The notes beneath the pieces were generated by a model. It searched no databases. It was not told the DNA's origin and saw only the letters and a program-made list of their open reading frames with translations. 64,000 bases of DNA from Pacificimonas aurantium (lineage in GTDB: Bacteria; Pseudomonadota; Alphaproteobacteria; Sphingomonadales; Sphingomonadaceae). Positions 24,749 through 32,573 of the stretch are shown one piece after another. Position 1 is the stretch's first letter, and each line of letters opens with the position of its first letter. Position numbers and translations under genes: made by a program. The stretch lies in assembly GCF_020092905.1 (NCBI RefSeq), contig NZ_JAGSGB010000002.1:62001-126000 (forward strand). Reading direction: 5' to 3'.

Positions 24749-25348
24749 TCAGGCGGGCGCGGCTTCGTCGTCCACGACCATTCGCGCGTCGGGGAACGGG
24801 CGGGCGAGGGTGCGCGCCTCGCTCCAGTCCGCCTCCAGCCACAGCGCCGCGTCGTCTGGGGTCAGCAGGACGGGCATGGCTTTGGGGTGCACCCGCCCGA
24901 CCGTTTCGTTGGGGGCCGAGGTCAGGAAGGCATAGTGCGGCGGCTCGCCCTCCACCGGGCGCCAGATGCCGGCAAAGGCGAAGACGGGAAGGTCGCTGAC
25001 CGAGAACCACACCTTGCGCTTCTTTCCGGTTTCGCCGGTCCACTCGCAGAAGCTGGTGACCGGGACCAGGCAGCGCCGGGCGGGACGTTCCAGCGCGCTG
25101 CGCCAGAAGGGGCTGTCGAGGTTGCGCACATTGGTGACCGGGCGCGTCGCCTTGCCGGGCGGCGGCGGGAAGCCCCAGCGCATCGTCCCCAGGCTGCGCT
25201 GCGCCCCCTTGCCGGTGGCGATCACGGGGGCGTCCTGGCCGGGAAAGATCTCGTCGCGCGGCTCCAGGTTGCCGGCGGTATTGCGCTCGACGCCGAACAG
25301 GCGCGTCAGCTCCTCCAGCGTCGCGCGCATCTTGTAGAGATTGCACAT
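24749..25348 (-). CDS. SOS response-associated peptidase (SRAP/YedK/HMCES family)
   Basis: A 199-residue SRAP protein. Cys2 directly after the start Met (MCNLYKM) is the residue that forms a thiazolidine crosslink with abasic sites in single-stranded DNA, shielding them during replication. The conserved RWGFPPP, the N in NVRNLDSPFW, the catalytic Glu in SFCEWTG and the histidine in GRVHPKAMPVLL are present. The start is fixed by the need for Cys2. No SOS box was found upstream. It converges with the DksA-like gene. Confidence 0.93.
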   Translation of the reverse strand: MCNLYKMRATLEELTRLFGVERNTAGNLEPRDEIFPGQDAPVIATGKGAQRSLGTMRWGFPPPPGKATRPVTNVRNLDSPFWRSALERPARRCLVPVTSFCEWTGETGKKRKVWFSVSDLPVFAFAGIWRPVEGEPPHYAFLTSAPNETVGRVHPKAMPVLLTPDDAALWLEADWSEARTLARPFPDARMVVDDEAAPA

Positions 25349-25474
25349 GGCCCGCCCTCCTGCGCGAGCCGCACCACCAGGGCAAGCGCCGTTGCGCTTC
25401 ATCGCAGTTTCCATCATGGGATAACAACTTTGATTAAACCCCTGTAGTCCCGACCAATTTCTAACCACTACCAG

Positions 25475-25499
25475 GGAACAAGCTAGGGCGCGGCCTGTT
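25475..25499 (+). promoter_or_regulatory. EcfG-type general stress promoter
   Basis: GGAAC-N16-TGTT followed by GGTTGGGG. The same tail, with CGTT, follows the perfect EcfG promoter at 38577-38601. EcfG (sigma of the PhyR-NepR-EcfG general stress response) uses GGAAC-N16/17-CGTT. It lies 55 bases before the following gene. Confidence 0.7.
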
Positions 25500-25553
25500 G
25501 GTTGGGGCGACGCGGCGAACCTGCGCCGTCTACACGAGGAAAGGGGACAACCG

Positions 25554-26096
25554 ATGGCAGAAATTCCCGTTGAGAAACGATCCGGCATACCCGGGTGGGT
25601 CTGGGTGCTGCTGGCACTGATCATCGTCGCACTGCTGGCCTGGTGGCTGCTGGCGGAGGAAGAAGAGGACATCGAGACCGCCGAGACCGGCATCGTCGCC
25701 GAAGAGGAATATGTGGCGGGCGATGAATTCGCCGATCTCGAGGACGAGATCGACATGCCGGCCACGGCGACGATCACGACGCTGGCGGGTCTGTCGGGCA
25801 TTGCCTCGCTCGTCGGCACCGACGTCGACCTCGACAATGTGACCGTCTCCAGCGTCCCTGGCGACATGATGTTCTATATCGGCGAGGGCGATCAGCAGAC
25901 GCTCGTGCTGTTCGACCAGACGCCCACCCCGGATACGCCGATGGAAGGCGAATATGACATCAACCCCGGCATGACCATCGACGTCGAGGGTGAGGTTCGC
26001 GCGGCCGACGGCTCGCTGTCGGACGGCGTCAGCGCCGACATGCCGGCCGGAACCGAGGCCTACATCTATGCCGACTCGATCGAAACCGACGAATAG
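25554..26096 (+). CDS. Membrane-anchored acidic protein, stress-associated
   Basis: A 180-residue protein with one N-terminal transmembrane helix (GWVWVLLALIIVALLAWWLL) and an acidic external part (EEEEDIETAETGIVAEEE) leading to a small beta-type domain (residues 65-175; VTVSSVPGDMMFYIGEGDQQ). The helix follows a short basic start, so the domain should face the periplasm. RBS GAGGAAAGGGG. It stands behind an EcfG-type promoter and 12 bases before a PRC-barrel gene, so both probably belong to the general stress regulon. The family is not recognised. Confidence 0.8.
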   Translation: MAEIPVEKRSGIPGWVWVLLALIIVALLAWWLLAEEEEDIETAETGIVAEEEYVAGDEFADLEDEIDMPATATITTLAGLSGIASLVGTDVDLDNVTVSSVPGDMMFYIGEGDQQTLVLFDQTPTPDTPMEGEYDINPGMTIDVEGEVRAADGSLSDGVSADMPAGTEAYIYADSIETDE

Positions 26097-26108
26097 GAGC
26101 GCCGCATC

Positions 26109-26393
26109 ATGAAACATGAAGAACGCTATGAGGAGCTCGACCGTCTCGGCGACTGGAAACTGGTCGACTCCGATCAGGATATTCGGGGCCGCCCGCTTGT
26201 CGACGAGGCCGGGCTGGAATTCGGCATCGTCGACGACATGATCGTCGACAAGGACAAGGAACATGTTGTGGCGATCGCGCTGAAGGATGGGCGCATGTGC
26301 GGGGTGGAATATCTCGATATCCGGCCGGACCGCGTTGTCTACCGCGAGCCGGCAGCTGGCTACACACCGACCTACTCGCGCGTCCACCGATAG
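26109..26393 (+). CDS. PRC-barrel domain protein
   Basis: A 94-residue protein made mostly of one PRC-barrel: WKLVDSDQDIRGRPLVDEAG, FGIVDDMIVDKDKEHVVAIAL and the final strand DRVVY. These small beta-barrels are frequent in stress-induced proteins of alphaproteobacteria and may mediate protein or RNA contacts. AGGAG precedes the ATG. It is co-transcribed with the acidic membrane protein and followed by a strong terminator. Confidence 0.88.
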   Translation: MKHEERYEELDRLGDWKLVDSDQDIRGRPLVDEAGLEFGIVDDMIVDKDKEHVVAIALKDGRMCGVEYLDIRPDRVVYREPAAGYTPTYSRVHR

Positions 26394-26417
26394 GGCGCTC
26401 GCCGATTACTCTCCACT

Positions 26418-26448
26418 GCCCCGTCGGTTCTGCCGGCGGGGCTTTTTT
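26418..26448 (+). terminator. Intrinsic terminator of the PRC-barrel operon
   Basis: GCCCCGTCGG / CCGGCGGGGC with a TTCTG loop, followed by TTTTTT, 25 bases after the stop codon. Confidence 0.92.
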
Positions 26449-26495
26449 CGGAACGGCCAGCCGCCCCCTGCCTGACACAGGGAACGCCCGAATAG

Positions 26496-26518
26496 GAACC
26501 GGCCTAGATACCCGGTTC
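26496..26518. promoter_or_regulatory. Inverted repeat upstream of the winged-helix gene
   Basis: GAACCGG-N9-CCGGTTC, a perfect 7-bp dyad 55 bases before the next start. It has the shape of an operator for a dimeric regulator and could serve autoregulation; this is only a structural observation. Confidence 0.4.
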
Positions 26519-26573
26519 ACTTTGATTGTTTTTGGCCTATTCTGCGGGGACTTGTGGGGCAGGGGGCAATACG

Positions 26574-27530
26574 ATGGCGGATTACGGGGAGGCGCCCGGG
26601 GCGGTCGCCTATGCGGTTTCAGAGCCGAACGCGGCCGCCCTGGCGTATCAATTGCAGCAGGCCGGTTACCGCGGGCGCGACCTTTCCGCCATAACCGAGC
26701 CCGAGGCGGCCGCAAGGGGAGCTTCGGCTTCGGACTTGCTCATCCTCGACACGGACGCCGCCCACTTTGGACCTTGGCTCGACCGGCTAAGGTCCGCTTC
26801 GAATGGCGAAAGAACCGACATCCTGTTCATTTCGGACCCAAGTCGCCTCGACGATCTGGGTACCCTCATGGATATCGAAGGCGCTGCATTTCTGCTGTGG
26901 CCGATCGAACAGGGGGAGTTCGTATCCGTGCTGGAGGGGCACCGATCTGACGGCCGGCAATTAGATGACCGGCAACTGGGCAGACCGTCCGGGCACGACT
27001 GCACTGAACGGCATGAGGTTGCAGCAGGGCGGCGCCCGGGCCCCGCGGAGGGAGGCAACCGCCTCCGTACCGACGGCTCGGCCTATGGGACTCACGAGCT
27101 TCAGGACCTTCGTTCACAGGTTGCCCGTATTGTCCACATCCTCGATCGGCTGGTTGATCGGCCCGGTAAGGAAGCAGCGCCGGACGTGGACCCCCGAAGT
27201 GCGGCACAAAGCGCGGCGCTGATCCGGGAGATTATCCGCAAGCGCCGCCTGCGGTCGGACTTCTTTCCGGCGGACTTGTTTGCCGACCCGGCCTGGGACA
27301 TCCTGCTCGACCTCGCCGCATCGCGGCACGAGGGACGGTCGGTGTCGGTCTCTTCGCTGTTCATCGCCGCCGCGGTGCCGACGACCACGGCGCTGCGCTG
27401 GATCAAGGCGCTGACGGACGCAGGACTACTCGAACGCTGCCCGGACCCGCAGGACGGGCGGCGAAGCTTTATCACCCTGTCGGACCGAACCGCCACGCTG
27501 ATGGAGCGCTATCTCGACGTCACCGTTTGA
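26574..27530 (+). CDS. MarR-like winged-helix regulator with receiver-like N-terminus
   Basis: A 318-residue regulator. The C-terminal 110 residues form a winged helix: recognition-helix region VSVSSLFIAAAVPTTTALRW, then the wing PDPQDGRRSFITLSD, as in MarR. The N-terminal 120 residues (YAVSEPNAAALAYQLQQAGY ... LLILDTDAAHFG) look like a receiver fold without clear phosphorylation residues. The middle is low-complexity. ATG 26574 follows GGGGG. A palindrome 55 bases upstream may be its operator. Ligand and targets unknown. Confidence 0.8.
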   Translation: MADYGEAPGAVAYAVSEPNAAALAYQLQQAGYRGRDLSAITEPEAAARGASASDLLILDTDAAHFGPWLDRLRSASNGERTDILFISDPSRLDDLGTLMDIEGAAFLLWPIEQGEFVSVLEGHRSDGRQLDDRQLGRPSGHDCTERHEVAAGRRPGPAEGGNRLRTDGSAYGTHELQDLRSQVARIVHILDRLVDRPGKEAAPDVDPRSAAQSAALIREIIRKRRLRSDFFPADLFADPAWDILLDLAASRHEGRSVSVSSLFIAAAVPTTTALRWIKALTDAGLLERCPDPQDGRRSFITLSDRTATLMERYLDVTV

Positions 27531-27552
27531 TCGGGTTTGTGTATCGTCTGCG

Positions 27553-28200
27553 TCAGAAGGGCAGGAGGGACCGGTCCTCGGTGAATTTCAGGTAGCCCAC
27601 GTTCGCGCCGAAGCGCCAGCCTGCGCCCAGACGGATGGGTACGATGACGACATCGCCGCGCTGCATGTAGTTCGCGGTGAAGCCTCCGACCGCGTAGACC
27701 TTGCCTTCCACGGACGGGAAGCGCTGGTACAGGTCCTGAGTATCGTAGAGGTTGTAGACGAGCGCGAAGACCTTGTTGGCGTCCCCGCCGATGTCGACGC
27801 CGATGGACGGTCCGTTCCAGTAGACTTCGCGGTTGCCCTCGACGGCATGATAAAGGCGCCCGGCACCGTAGCGAAGACCGACCGCAACGGCGCCCGATCC
27901 CTCATTCCCGACGATATAGGCATTCGGTCGTCCCCTATCGCGGAAGACGTCCTCGACCAACTTTGCGAGGCCTTCTGCGCCTTCGCCGAACGTCTGCTCG
28001 GCCTCGCGGAGGATCCGCTCTTCGTCGAACCCGTTTTCGGAGGCACCGCTTTCCGCCGTGCTGGCCGCCGGCGTCTCCGCATCTGCTGAGTCTGCTGCCG
28101 GCGCTTCCGCAGCTGGTGGGGGAGGCGTGGGGGATGTCGCACAGGCCGAAAGAAGCAGCGCCGTGAACAGTGTGAAGAAACCGCGTCCATATGAAGACAT
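27553..28200 (-). CDS. DUF1134 / EipA-like envelope lipoprotein
   Basis: A 215-residue exported protein with lipobox LLLSACAT, a Pro/Ala-rich linker, and the DUF1134 domain (residues 75-215): GEGAEGLAKLVEDVFRDRGR, YIVGNEGSGAVAVGLRYGAG and SIGVDIGGDANKVFALVYNL. The family includes EipA of Brucella and Caulobacter, a beta-barrel periplasmic protein needed for envelope integrity. The Cys would make it a lipoprotein here. It converges with the preceding regulator gene and is divergent from the LuxR gene. Confidence 0.9.
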   Translation of the reverse strand: MSSYGRGFFTLFTALLLSACATSPTPPPPAAEAPAADSADAETPAASTAESGASENGFDEERILREAEQTFGEGAEGLAKLVEDVFRDRGRPNAYIVGNEGSGAVAVGLRYGAGRLYHAVEGNREVYWNGPSIGVDIGGDANKVFALVYNLYDTQDLYQRFPSVEGKVYAVGGFTANYMQRGDVVIVPIRLGAGWRFGANVGYLKFTEDRSLLPF

Positions 28201-28336
28201 AATATTGAACCTGCCCGACTATCTGCTGCGTCTACGGTTCCTTAGCATTGCGATCCCCCGCGGCCATAGGGTTCGGCTCGACCGACCGGCCTTGCCTTTG
28301 CGATCGAAGCATGCGTATGTCCTATGAAAACAGCGA

Positions 28337-28351
28337 GCCGTTAAAAACGGC
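28337..28351. promoter_or_regulatory. 15-bp palindrome before the LuxR-type gene
   Basis: GCCGTTAAAAACGGC is a dyad with 6-bp arms, 30 bases upstream of the LuxR-type start and in the gap shared with the divergent EipA-like gene. It may be an operator, but it does not fit a classical lux box. Confidence 0.4.
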
Positions 28352-28381
28352 ATGATTCTTATCGGGGAGGAACTGTTCGAG

Positions 28382-29155
28382 ATGGTTGATAACTCAATTG
28401 TGCAAAACGTGTCCGTTCGGACGGCCGAGGATATTCGCCCGGCTGCCGAGGCGCTGAAGGCTGCCTTCAACGAGCGCCTTCCGGGCTGGGCTGTCGTTCC
28501 GACGGCGAACATCGCGTCGAAGGCGCCGATGATCGACGCCAATGGCGATGTTCTGGCGCTGGGCGTCTTCGGCTTTGCCGAGGAGGAGGAGAAGGCCTGG
28601 GAAGAGGGGCGCATCGCGCTTCACTCCCCGCTGCACCGGGCGTGCCGCTACGAGAGCGAACCCTTCTGGGTGAACAAGGACGGTTTCCGCACTGCCCAGC
28701 CAAATCCCTATCTCGACAGCATCGACCTCAACAACTTCGAGAAGCGCGCGCGGTGCAAGTCCTCGCTCGTCTTCCCGCTTCACCTCCCTTTCGGCCAGAT
28801 CGGTGCCGTTTTCGCAGGTCCGCATTCGCCTGAGCGCGAGGACCTGTCCGAGGAGTTCGCTGCTCACGCCGACGAGCTCAGCGTCTACGCCCACCGCTTC
28901 ATCGCGGGCTATGCGAAGGTCGTGCGCAAGCGTCAGTGGCTGCCGGCGGATTGCCAGTTGACGAAGCGCGAGGTCGAATGCCTGCGCTGGGCGGCGATCG
29001 GCAAGACAGACAAGGAAATCAGTCTCATCCTGTCGCGCAGTCACGCCACGGTCCGCTTCCACATCCAGAATGCCGGCGAGAAGCTGGACGCGGTGAACCG
29101 CAGCCAGACGATCTTCAAGGCCGGGCAGCTGGGTTATCTGGGCCTCGCCGCCTAA
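28382..29155 (+). CDS. LuxR family regulator (solo)
   Basis: A 257-residue regulator. Residues about 20-180 look like an autoinducer-binding type domain (PGWAVVPTANIA, YLDSIDLNNFEKRARCKSSL, FPLHLPFGQIGAVF). Residues 185-257 are a LuxR helix-turn-helix: LTKREVECLRWAAIGKTDKE, HATVRFHIQNAGEKL. No luxI-type synthase is in the window, so it is a solo that might sense a foreign or non-AHL signal. ATG 28382 was preferred because GGGGAGG lies before it; an ATG 30 bases earlier has none. Confidence 0.87.
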   Translation: MVDNSIVQNVSVRTAEDIRPAAEALKAAFNERLPGWAVVPTANIASKAPMIDANGDVLALGVFGFAEEEEKAWEEGRIALHSPLHRACRYESEPFWVNKDGFRTAQPNPYLDSIDLNNFEKRARCKSSLVFPLHLPFGQIGAVFAGPHSPEREDLSEEFAAHADELSVYAHRFIAGYAKVVRKRQWLPADCQLTKREVECLRWAAIGKTDKEISLILSRSHATVRFHIQNAGEKLDAVNRSQTIFKAGQLGYLGLAA

Positions 29156-29170
29156 AAGCGGTCGGCCCGC

Positions 29171-29908
29171 CTAGCCCGAGGCGATGAGCAGGCCGCTATA
29201 GGCGGCTGCGCCGAACAGAAACGCCCCGAAGCGGGAGTGCCGGTCTTCCGGCAACTCCTCCTTCAGGACGTTCAGGACGACCGATCCCGCCAACAGAGCG
29301 ACGAGCGCCACGACCACCGTTTCGCTGACGAGAAAGCTCGATCCGAGCGCGGCCCCGAACAGCGGCGCCCCGGCGAGGAGCCATCGCCCGCGCTGTTTGT
29401 ATAGGTCGCCATGCTGTGCGCGCAGGCCGTGATCGACGACGAGGAGATGAAGGGCCATCGCCGTGCCGTAGAGCGCGAGCTCTTCGGCGCCGCGTTCCTC
29501 GGTGGTTACGAGCAGATAGCCGATCACCGAGTTGTAAATGGCAAAGGCGCACAGGTGCAGCCAGAATGCCTGCAACGGCGCGGCGTCCCGGTCCGCGGCA
29601 TCCGCCTGCGCATGCTGGCGGATCAACTGGTTCAGGCAGTAGAAAAAGCTAAGCCCGATAAGCGCGATCAGCCAGATATGGAGCTCTGCCGCCGGCAGCT
29701 CCGCGTCGCCGTACGTGTCCAGCAAGTGCTCCTGATATTCGGCCAGCTCGGGCATGAGGTGCACGAAAACATAGGCGACCGACGTCCCGCCCGCGAAGGA
29801 TAGCCAGCGGCTTCGCGGCACCTTGTCGAGGATGGTCAGCCGGCCTGCGAACAGGTGAACGCAGGCGAACAGGGAGGCGATGACCCAGCCGGCAAGTGCA
29901 ATCGACAC
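29171..29908 (-). CDS. Polytopic membrane protein, distantly ZIP transporter-like
   Basis: A 245-residue protein with about eight hydrophobic helices. VFVHLMPELAEY in helix 2, HLLVVDHGLR in a later helix and LNVLKEELPEDR near the end resemble the metal-binding His/Glu/Asp motifs of ZIP transporters (HxxPE), suggesting divalent metal transport, but the match is weak. It starts at GTG, 16 bases after the succinate-semialdehyde dehydrogenase stop, so the two genes are probably co-transcribed. Confidence 0.75.
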   Translation of the reverse strand: MSIALAGWVIASLFACVHLFAGRLTILDKVPRSRWLSFAGGTSVAYVFVHLMPELAEYQEHLLDTYGDAELPAAELHIWLIALIGLSFFYCLNQLIRQHAQADAADRDAAPLQAFWLHLCAFAIYNSVIGYLLVTTEERGAEELALYGTAMALHLLVVDHGLRAQHGDLYKQRGRWLLAGAPLFGAALGSSFLVSETVVVALVALLAGSVVLNVLKEELPEDRHSRFGAFLFGAAAYSGLLIASG

Positions 29909-29924
29909 GGGTGCGACCCCCTGT

Positions 29925-31388
29925 CTAGCTGCGGGCTTCGACGCCGCTCATGCAGAGATATTTGATCTCCAGATAGTCGTCGATGCCGTATTTCGAACCC
30001 TCGCGGCCGAGGCCCGACTGCTTGACACCGCCGAACGGCGCCACTTCCGTGGAAATCAGCCCGGTATTATGGCCGACGATGCCATATTCCAGCGATTCCG
30101 CGACGTGCATGACCCGGGCATAGTCACGGGCGTAGAAATAGGCAGCCAAGCCGAAGACGGTGTCGTTGGCCAGGCGAATGCCCTCTTCGACCGTCTCGAA
30201 CCGGTAAACCGGGGCAAGGGGGCCGAACGTCTCCTCCGTGCTCGGCTGCGCTTCGACCGGGACATCGGCGAGAAGGGTGGGGGTGTAGAACAGGTCGCCA
30301 TGATCGTCGGGCCCGCCTCCTACAACGACGCGGGCCCCCTTCGAGACCGCGTCCTCGACATGCTCCTTCACCTTCTCGACGGCATCGCGGTCGATCAGCG
30401 GACCGATATCGGTGCCCTCGTCCATGCCATTGCCGACGCTCAGCTTTCGGACGGCCGTTTCGAACTTCTCGAGGAACTGGTCATAGACGCCGGCCTGCAC
30501 ATAGATCCGATTGGCGCAGACGCAGGTCTGCCCGGCGTTACGGAACTTGCTGGAGAGAGCCCCCTCGACGGCATCGTCGATGTCGGCGTCGTCGAAGACC
30601 AGGAAGGGCGCGTTGCCGCCAAGCTCGAGACTAACCTTCGTGATGTTTTCCGAACAGGCCGCCATCAGTTTCGCGCCGACTTCGGTGGAGCCGGTGAAGG
30701 TCAGCTTCCGCACCTTGAAGTTAGAGGTCATCTCGCCGGCAATGTCGGATGCGCCTCCGGTCAGGCAGGATAGCAGCCCCTTGGGAACGCCGGCCTCCTC
30801 CGCAAGAACGCACATGGCAAAGGCGCTGAGCGGCGTGGCCGTCGCCGGCTTGATCACCATGCCGCAGCCGGCCGCAAGCGCAGGGCCGACCTTGCGGCCG
30901 ATCATTGCGGAGGGGAAGTTCCAGGGCGTGATCGCGGCGCAGACGCCGACGGGCTGCTTCATGACCAGAATGCGCTTGTCGGGCTGGTGACCGGGGATGA
31001 TGTCGCCGTAGACGCGCTTTCCTTCCTCGCCGAACCATTCGAGGAAGCTGGCGGAATAGTCGATCTCACCGCGGCTTTCGCCCAGCGGCTTTCCCTGTTC
31101 GGCAGTCATGATGACCGCGAGGTCGTCGCGATGCGCCTTCATCAGGTCGGCCCATTTGCGCAGCACGCCGGCACGATCCTTCGCGGTCCGGCGGGACCAG
31201 TCCGCCATGGCCGCCTCGGCGGCGTCGATGGCGGCCTTCGTCTCCGGCGCCCCCATCTTCGGCACATTGGCGATGGTTTCGCCCGTGGCAGGATTGGTGA
31301 CGGCGATGCGCTGCTCGCTGCCCGTCCATTCCCCGGCAAGGTAGCAATCTTCCTTCAGAAGGTCCGGGCGGGAGAGAGAAAGTGTCAT
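29925..31388 (-). CDS. gabD: NAD(P)-dependent succinate-semialdehyde dehydrogenase
   Basis: A 487-residue aldehyde dehydrogenase. Motifs: ITPWNFPSAMIGRKVGPALA, FTGSTEVGAKL, the general-base Glu in SLELGGNAPFLVFDDAD and the nucleophile Cys in RNAGQTCVCANR. The pairing of these with KQSGLGREGSKYGIDDYLEI at the end is typical of the GabD branch, which oxidises succinate semialdehyde to succinate in GABA breakdown. No GABA aminotransferase is nearby, so a general semialdehyde-detoxifying role is possible. It leads the operon with the ZIP-like gene. Confidence 0.9.
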   Translation of the reverse strand: MTLSLSRPDLLKEDCYLAGEWTGSEQRIAVTNPATGETIANVPKMGAPETKAAIDAAEAAMADWSRRTAKDRAGVLRKWADLMKAHRDDLAVIMTAEQGKPLGESRGEIDYSASFLEWFGEEGKRVYGDIIPGHQPDKRILVMKQPVGVCAAITPWNFPSAMIGRKVGPALAAGCGMVIKPATATPLSAFAMCVLAEEAGVPKGLLSCLTGGASDIAGEMTSNFKVRKLTFTGSTEVGAKLMAACSENITKVSLELGGNAPFLVFDDADIDDAVEGALSSKFRNAGQTCVCANRIYVQAGVYDQFLEKFETAVRKLSVGNGMDEGTDIGPLIDRDAVEKVKEHVEDAVSKGARVVVGGGPDDHGDLFYTPTLLADVPVEAQPSTEETFGPLAPVYRFETVEEGIRLANDTVFGLAAYFYARDYARVMHVAESLEYGIVGHNTGLISTEVAPFGGVKQSGLGREGSKYGIDDYLEIKYLCMSGVEARS

Positions 31389-31468
31389 TTGGGGTCCCTG
31401 GGTCTGGCGTTTGCGTCTGGTCTGCGAACGGGTGCGCCCCGTCGCCGGTTTCGTCCCGGCGGGCCGGG

Positions 31469-31909
31469 TCAGCTACGCGTCGTGAGATCGCCCTCGTAAA
31501 TATGCCAGGACTCTTCGTCCACCACGGACCGGCGGACGGTGTAGGTCCCGGAATATCCGCTGCCTGTCCCATCGCTTTTCAGATCTTCGACCCGGACGGG
31601 AACTTCGGCGTAGACCCAGCCGTCGCGCATGCGTTCCGCCCCGGCCTCCCCGACTTCGGCAATCGCGAGCTCCGTATCTTCAAAGCCTTCAACGAAGGTC
31701 TCGAACTCCTCGGAGTCGGCCTCGGGGTCCTTTCCCCACAGCTGCCAGGCCGTGTCATACTCGCCCGAATTCAGCGCCGCATAATAGGCATCCACGACGG
31801 CCCGCGGCCCTTCGGCTGCGGCCGCGACCGCTTCCGGCGTGGGCTCGCCTTCCTCGACGCTCTGACTGCATGCGGCGAGCAGAAGTAGAGCTGCCGGAGC
31901 AACTCGCAT
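31469..31909 (-). CDS. Lipoprotein with NTF2-like domain
   Basis: A 146-residue lipoprotein (MRVAPAALLLLAACSQ lipobox). The mature part starts with a helix of the type AVVDAYYAALNSGEYDTAW and continues in beta strands ending SWHIYEGDLTTR, which suggests a small NTF2-like fold. The ATG at 31909 overlaps the TGA of the upstream small membrane gene by one base, so translation is coupled. Function unknown. Confidence 0.8.
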   Translation of the reverse strand: MRVAPAALLLLAACSQSVEEGEPTPEAVAAAAEGPRAVVDAYYAALNSGEYDTAWQLWGKDPEADSEEFETFVEGFEDTELAIAEVGEAGAERMRDGWVYAEVPVRVEDLKSDGTGSGYSGTYTVRRSVVDEESWHIYEGDLTTRS

Positions 31910-32136
31910 CAAAGAATGCCCCCGCCGATAGAGATGCGCAGCAGCGCGACGAGGATAACGAAGATGCCGAAATTGCGGCCGGTCTTGCTCGAAGAAAGTT
32001 GGCCGATGCCCGTCGCAATAATTGCGGCCACGAGCGCGAGCCAGGCGCCGATCCCCCCGACCAGCGGGACAATGAAGACGACGACCAGAAATATGAACGT
32101 CACGATCCCGATAAGCAGGGATATCAGGTTGAACAT
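31909..32136 (-). CDS. Small two-helix membrane protein
   Basis: A 75-residue inner membrane protein with hydrophobic segments LLIGIVTFIFLVVVFIVPLV, GAWLALVAAIIATGIGQL and NFGIFVILVALLRISIGGGI. GGAGG stands before ATG 32136, while an earlier in-frame start has none. It precedes and overlaps the lipoprotein gene. I see no diagnostic motif. Confidence 0.75.
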   Translation of the reverse strand: MFNLISLLIGIVTFIFLVVVFIVPLVGGIGAWLALVAAIIATGIGQLSSSKTGRNFGIFVILVALLRISIGGGIL

Positions 32137-32165
32137 GGCGCCTCCGGCTGACTTAGGGTTATAAT

Positions 32166-32181
32166 ACACCTATTTAGGTGT
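32166..32181. promoter_or_regulatory. Palindrome overlapping a TATAAT-like element
   Basis: ACACCTATTTAGGTGT is a perfect 7+2+7 palindrome in the 73-base gap between divergent genes. TTATAAT lies immediately beside it (32160-32165), so a bound protein could control one or both promoters. Confidence 0.5.
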
Positions 32182-32209
32182 CGAGGCGCGTGGTACAAGT
32201 CGCCTGACC

Positions 32210-32557
32210 ATGAGTTTCCTCGATCCCGACCTTCTGCGGGCCTTTCTTATCGCCGCTGCCCGGGCAGGGGAAAGCGTGACCTATTCCGAAGCGCTGGGCA
32301 GCCAGGGTTTCGGATTTTCGCGTCCCAAGATGCGCGCGCTTTGTCGGCTGCTCGGCGATATCGACAGCGAGGGACGGGCTCGCGGGGAACCGGACCTTGC
32401 CGTGCTGGTCGTCCGGCAGTCCGACCGGCTGCCCGGACAGGGGTGGTGGACCGGGCTGGGGCCGTCCGAATATGCTGGCCCTTGGGAAGGTCCGGAGGCG
32501 CGCCGGTATGTCGAGAGCCTGCAGGCAGAGGTCTTCTCCTTCTGGGCCGAAGAGTAA
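32210..32557 (+). CDS. Uncharacterised cytoplasmic protein
   Basis: A 115-residue soluble protein with a helical N-terminal half (LLRAFLIAAARAGESVTYSEAL ends a probable winged-helix-like start; KMRALCRLLGDID) and a beta segment LAVLVVRQSDRLPGQGWW. Tail EVFSFWAEE. No family is recognised with confidence. The ribosome-binding site is weak. It is divergent from the small membrane gene across a short palindromic promoter region and convergent with the metalloprotease gene. Confidence 0.7.
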   Translation: MSFLDPDLLRAFLIAAARAGESVTYSEALGSQGFGFSRPKMRALCRLLGDIDSEGRARGEPDLAVLVVRQSDRLPGQGWWTGLGPSEYAGPWEGPEARRYVESLQAEVFSFWAEE

Positions 32558-32573
32558 GGCCCAGCATGGGCGC

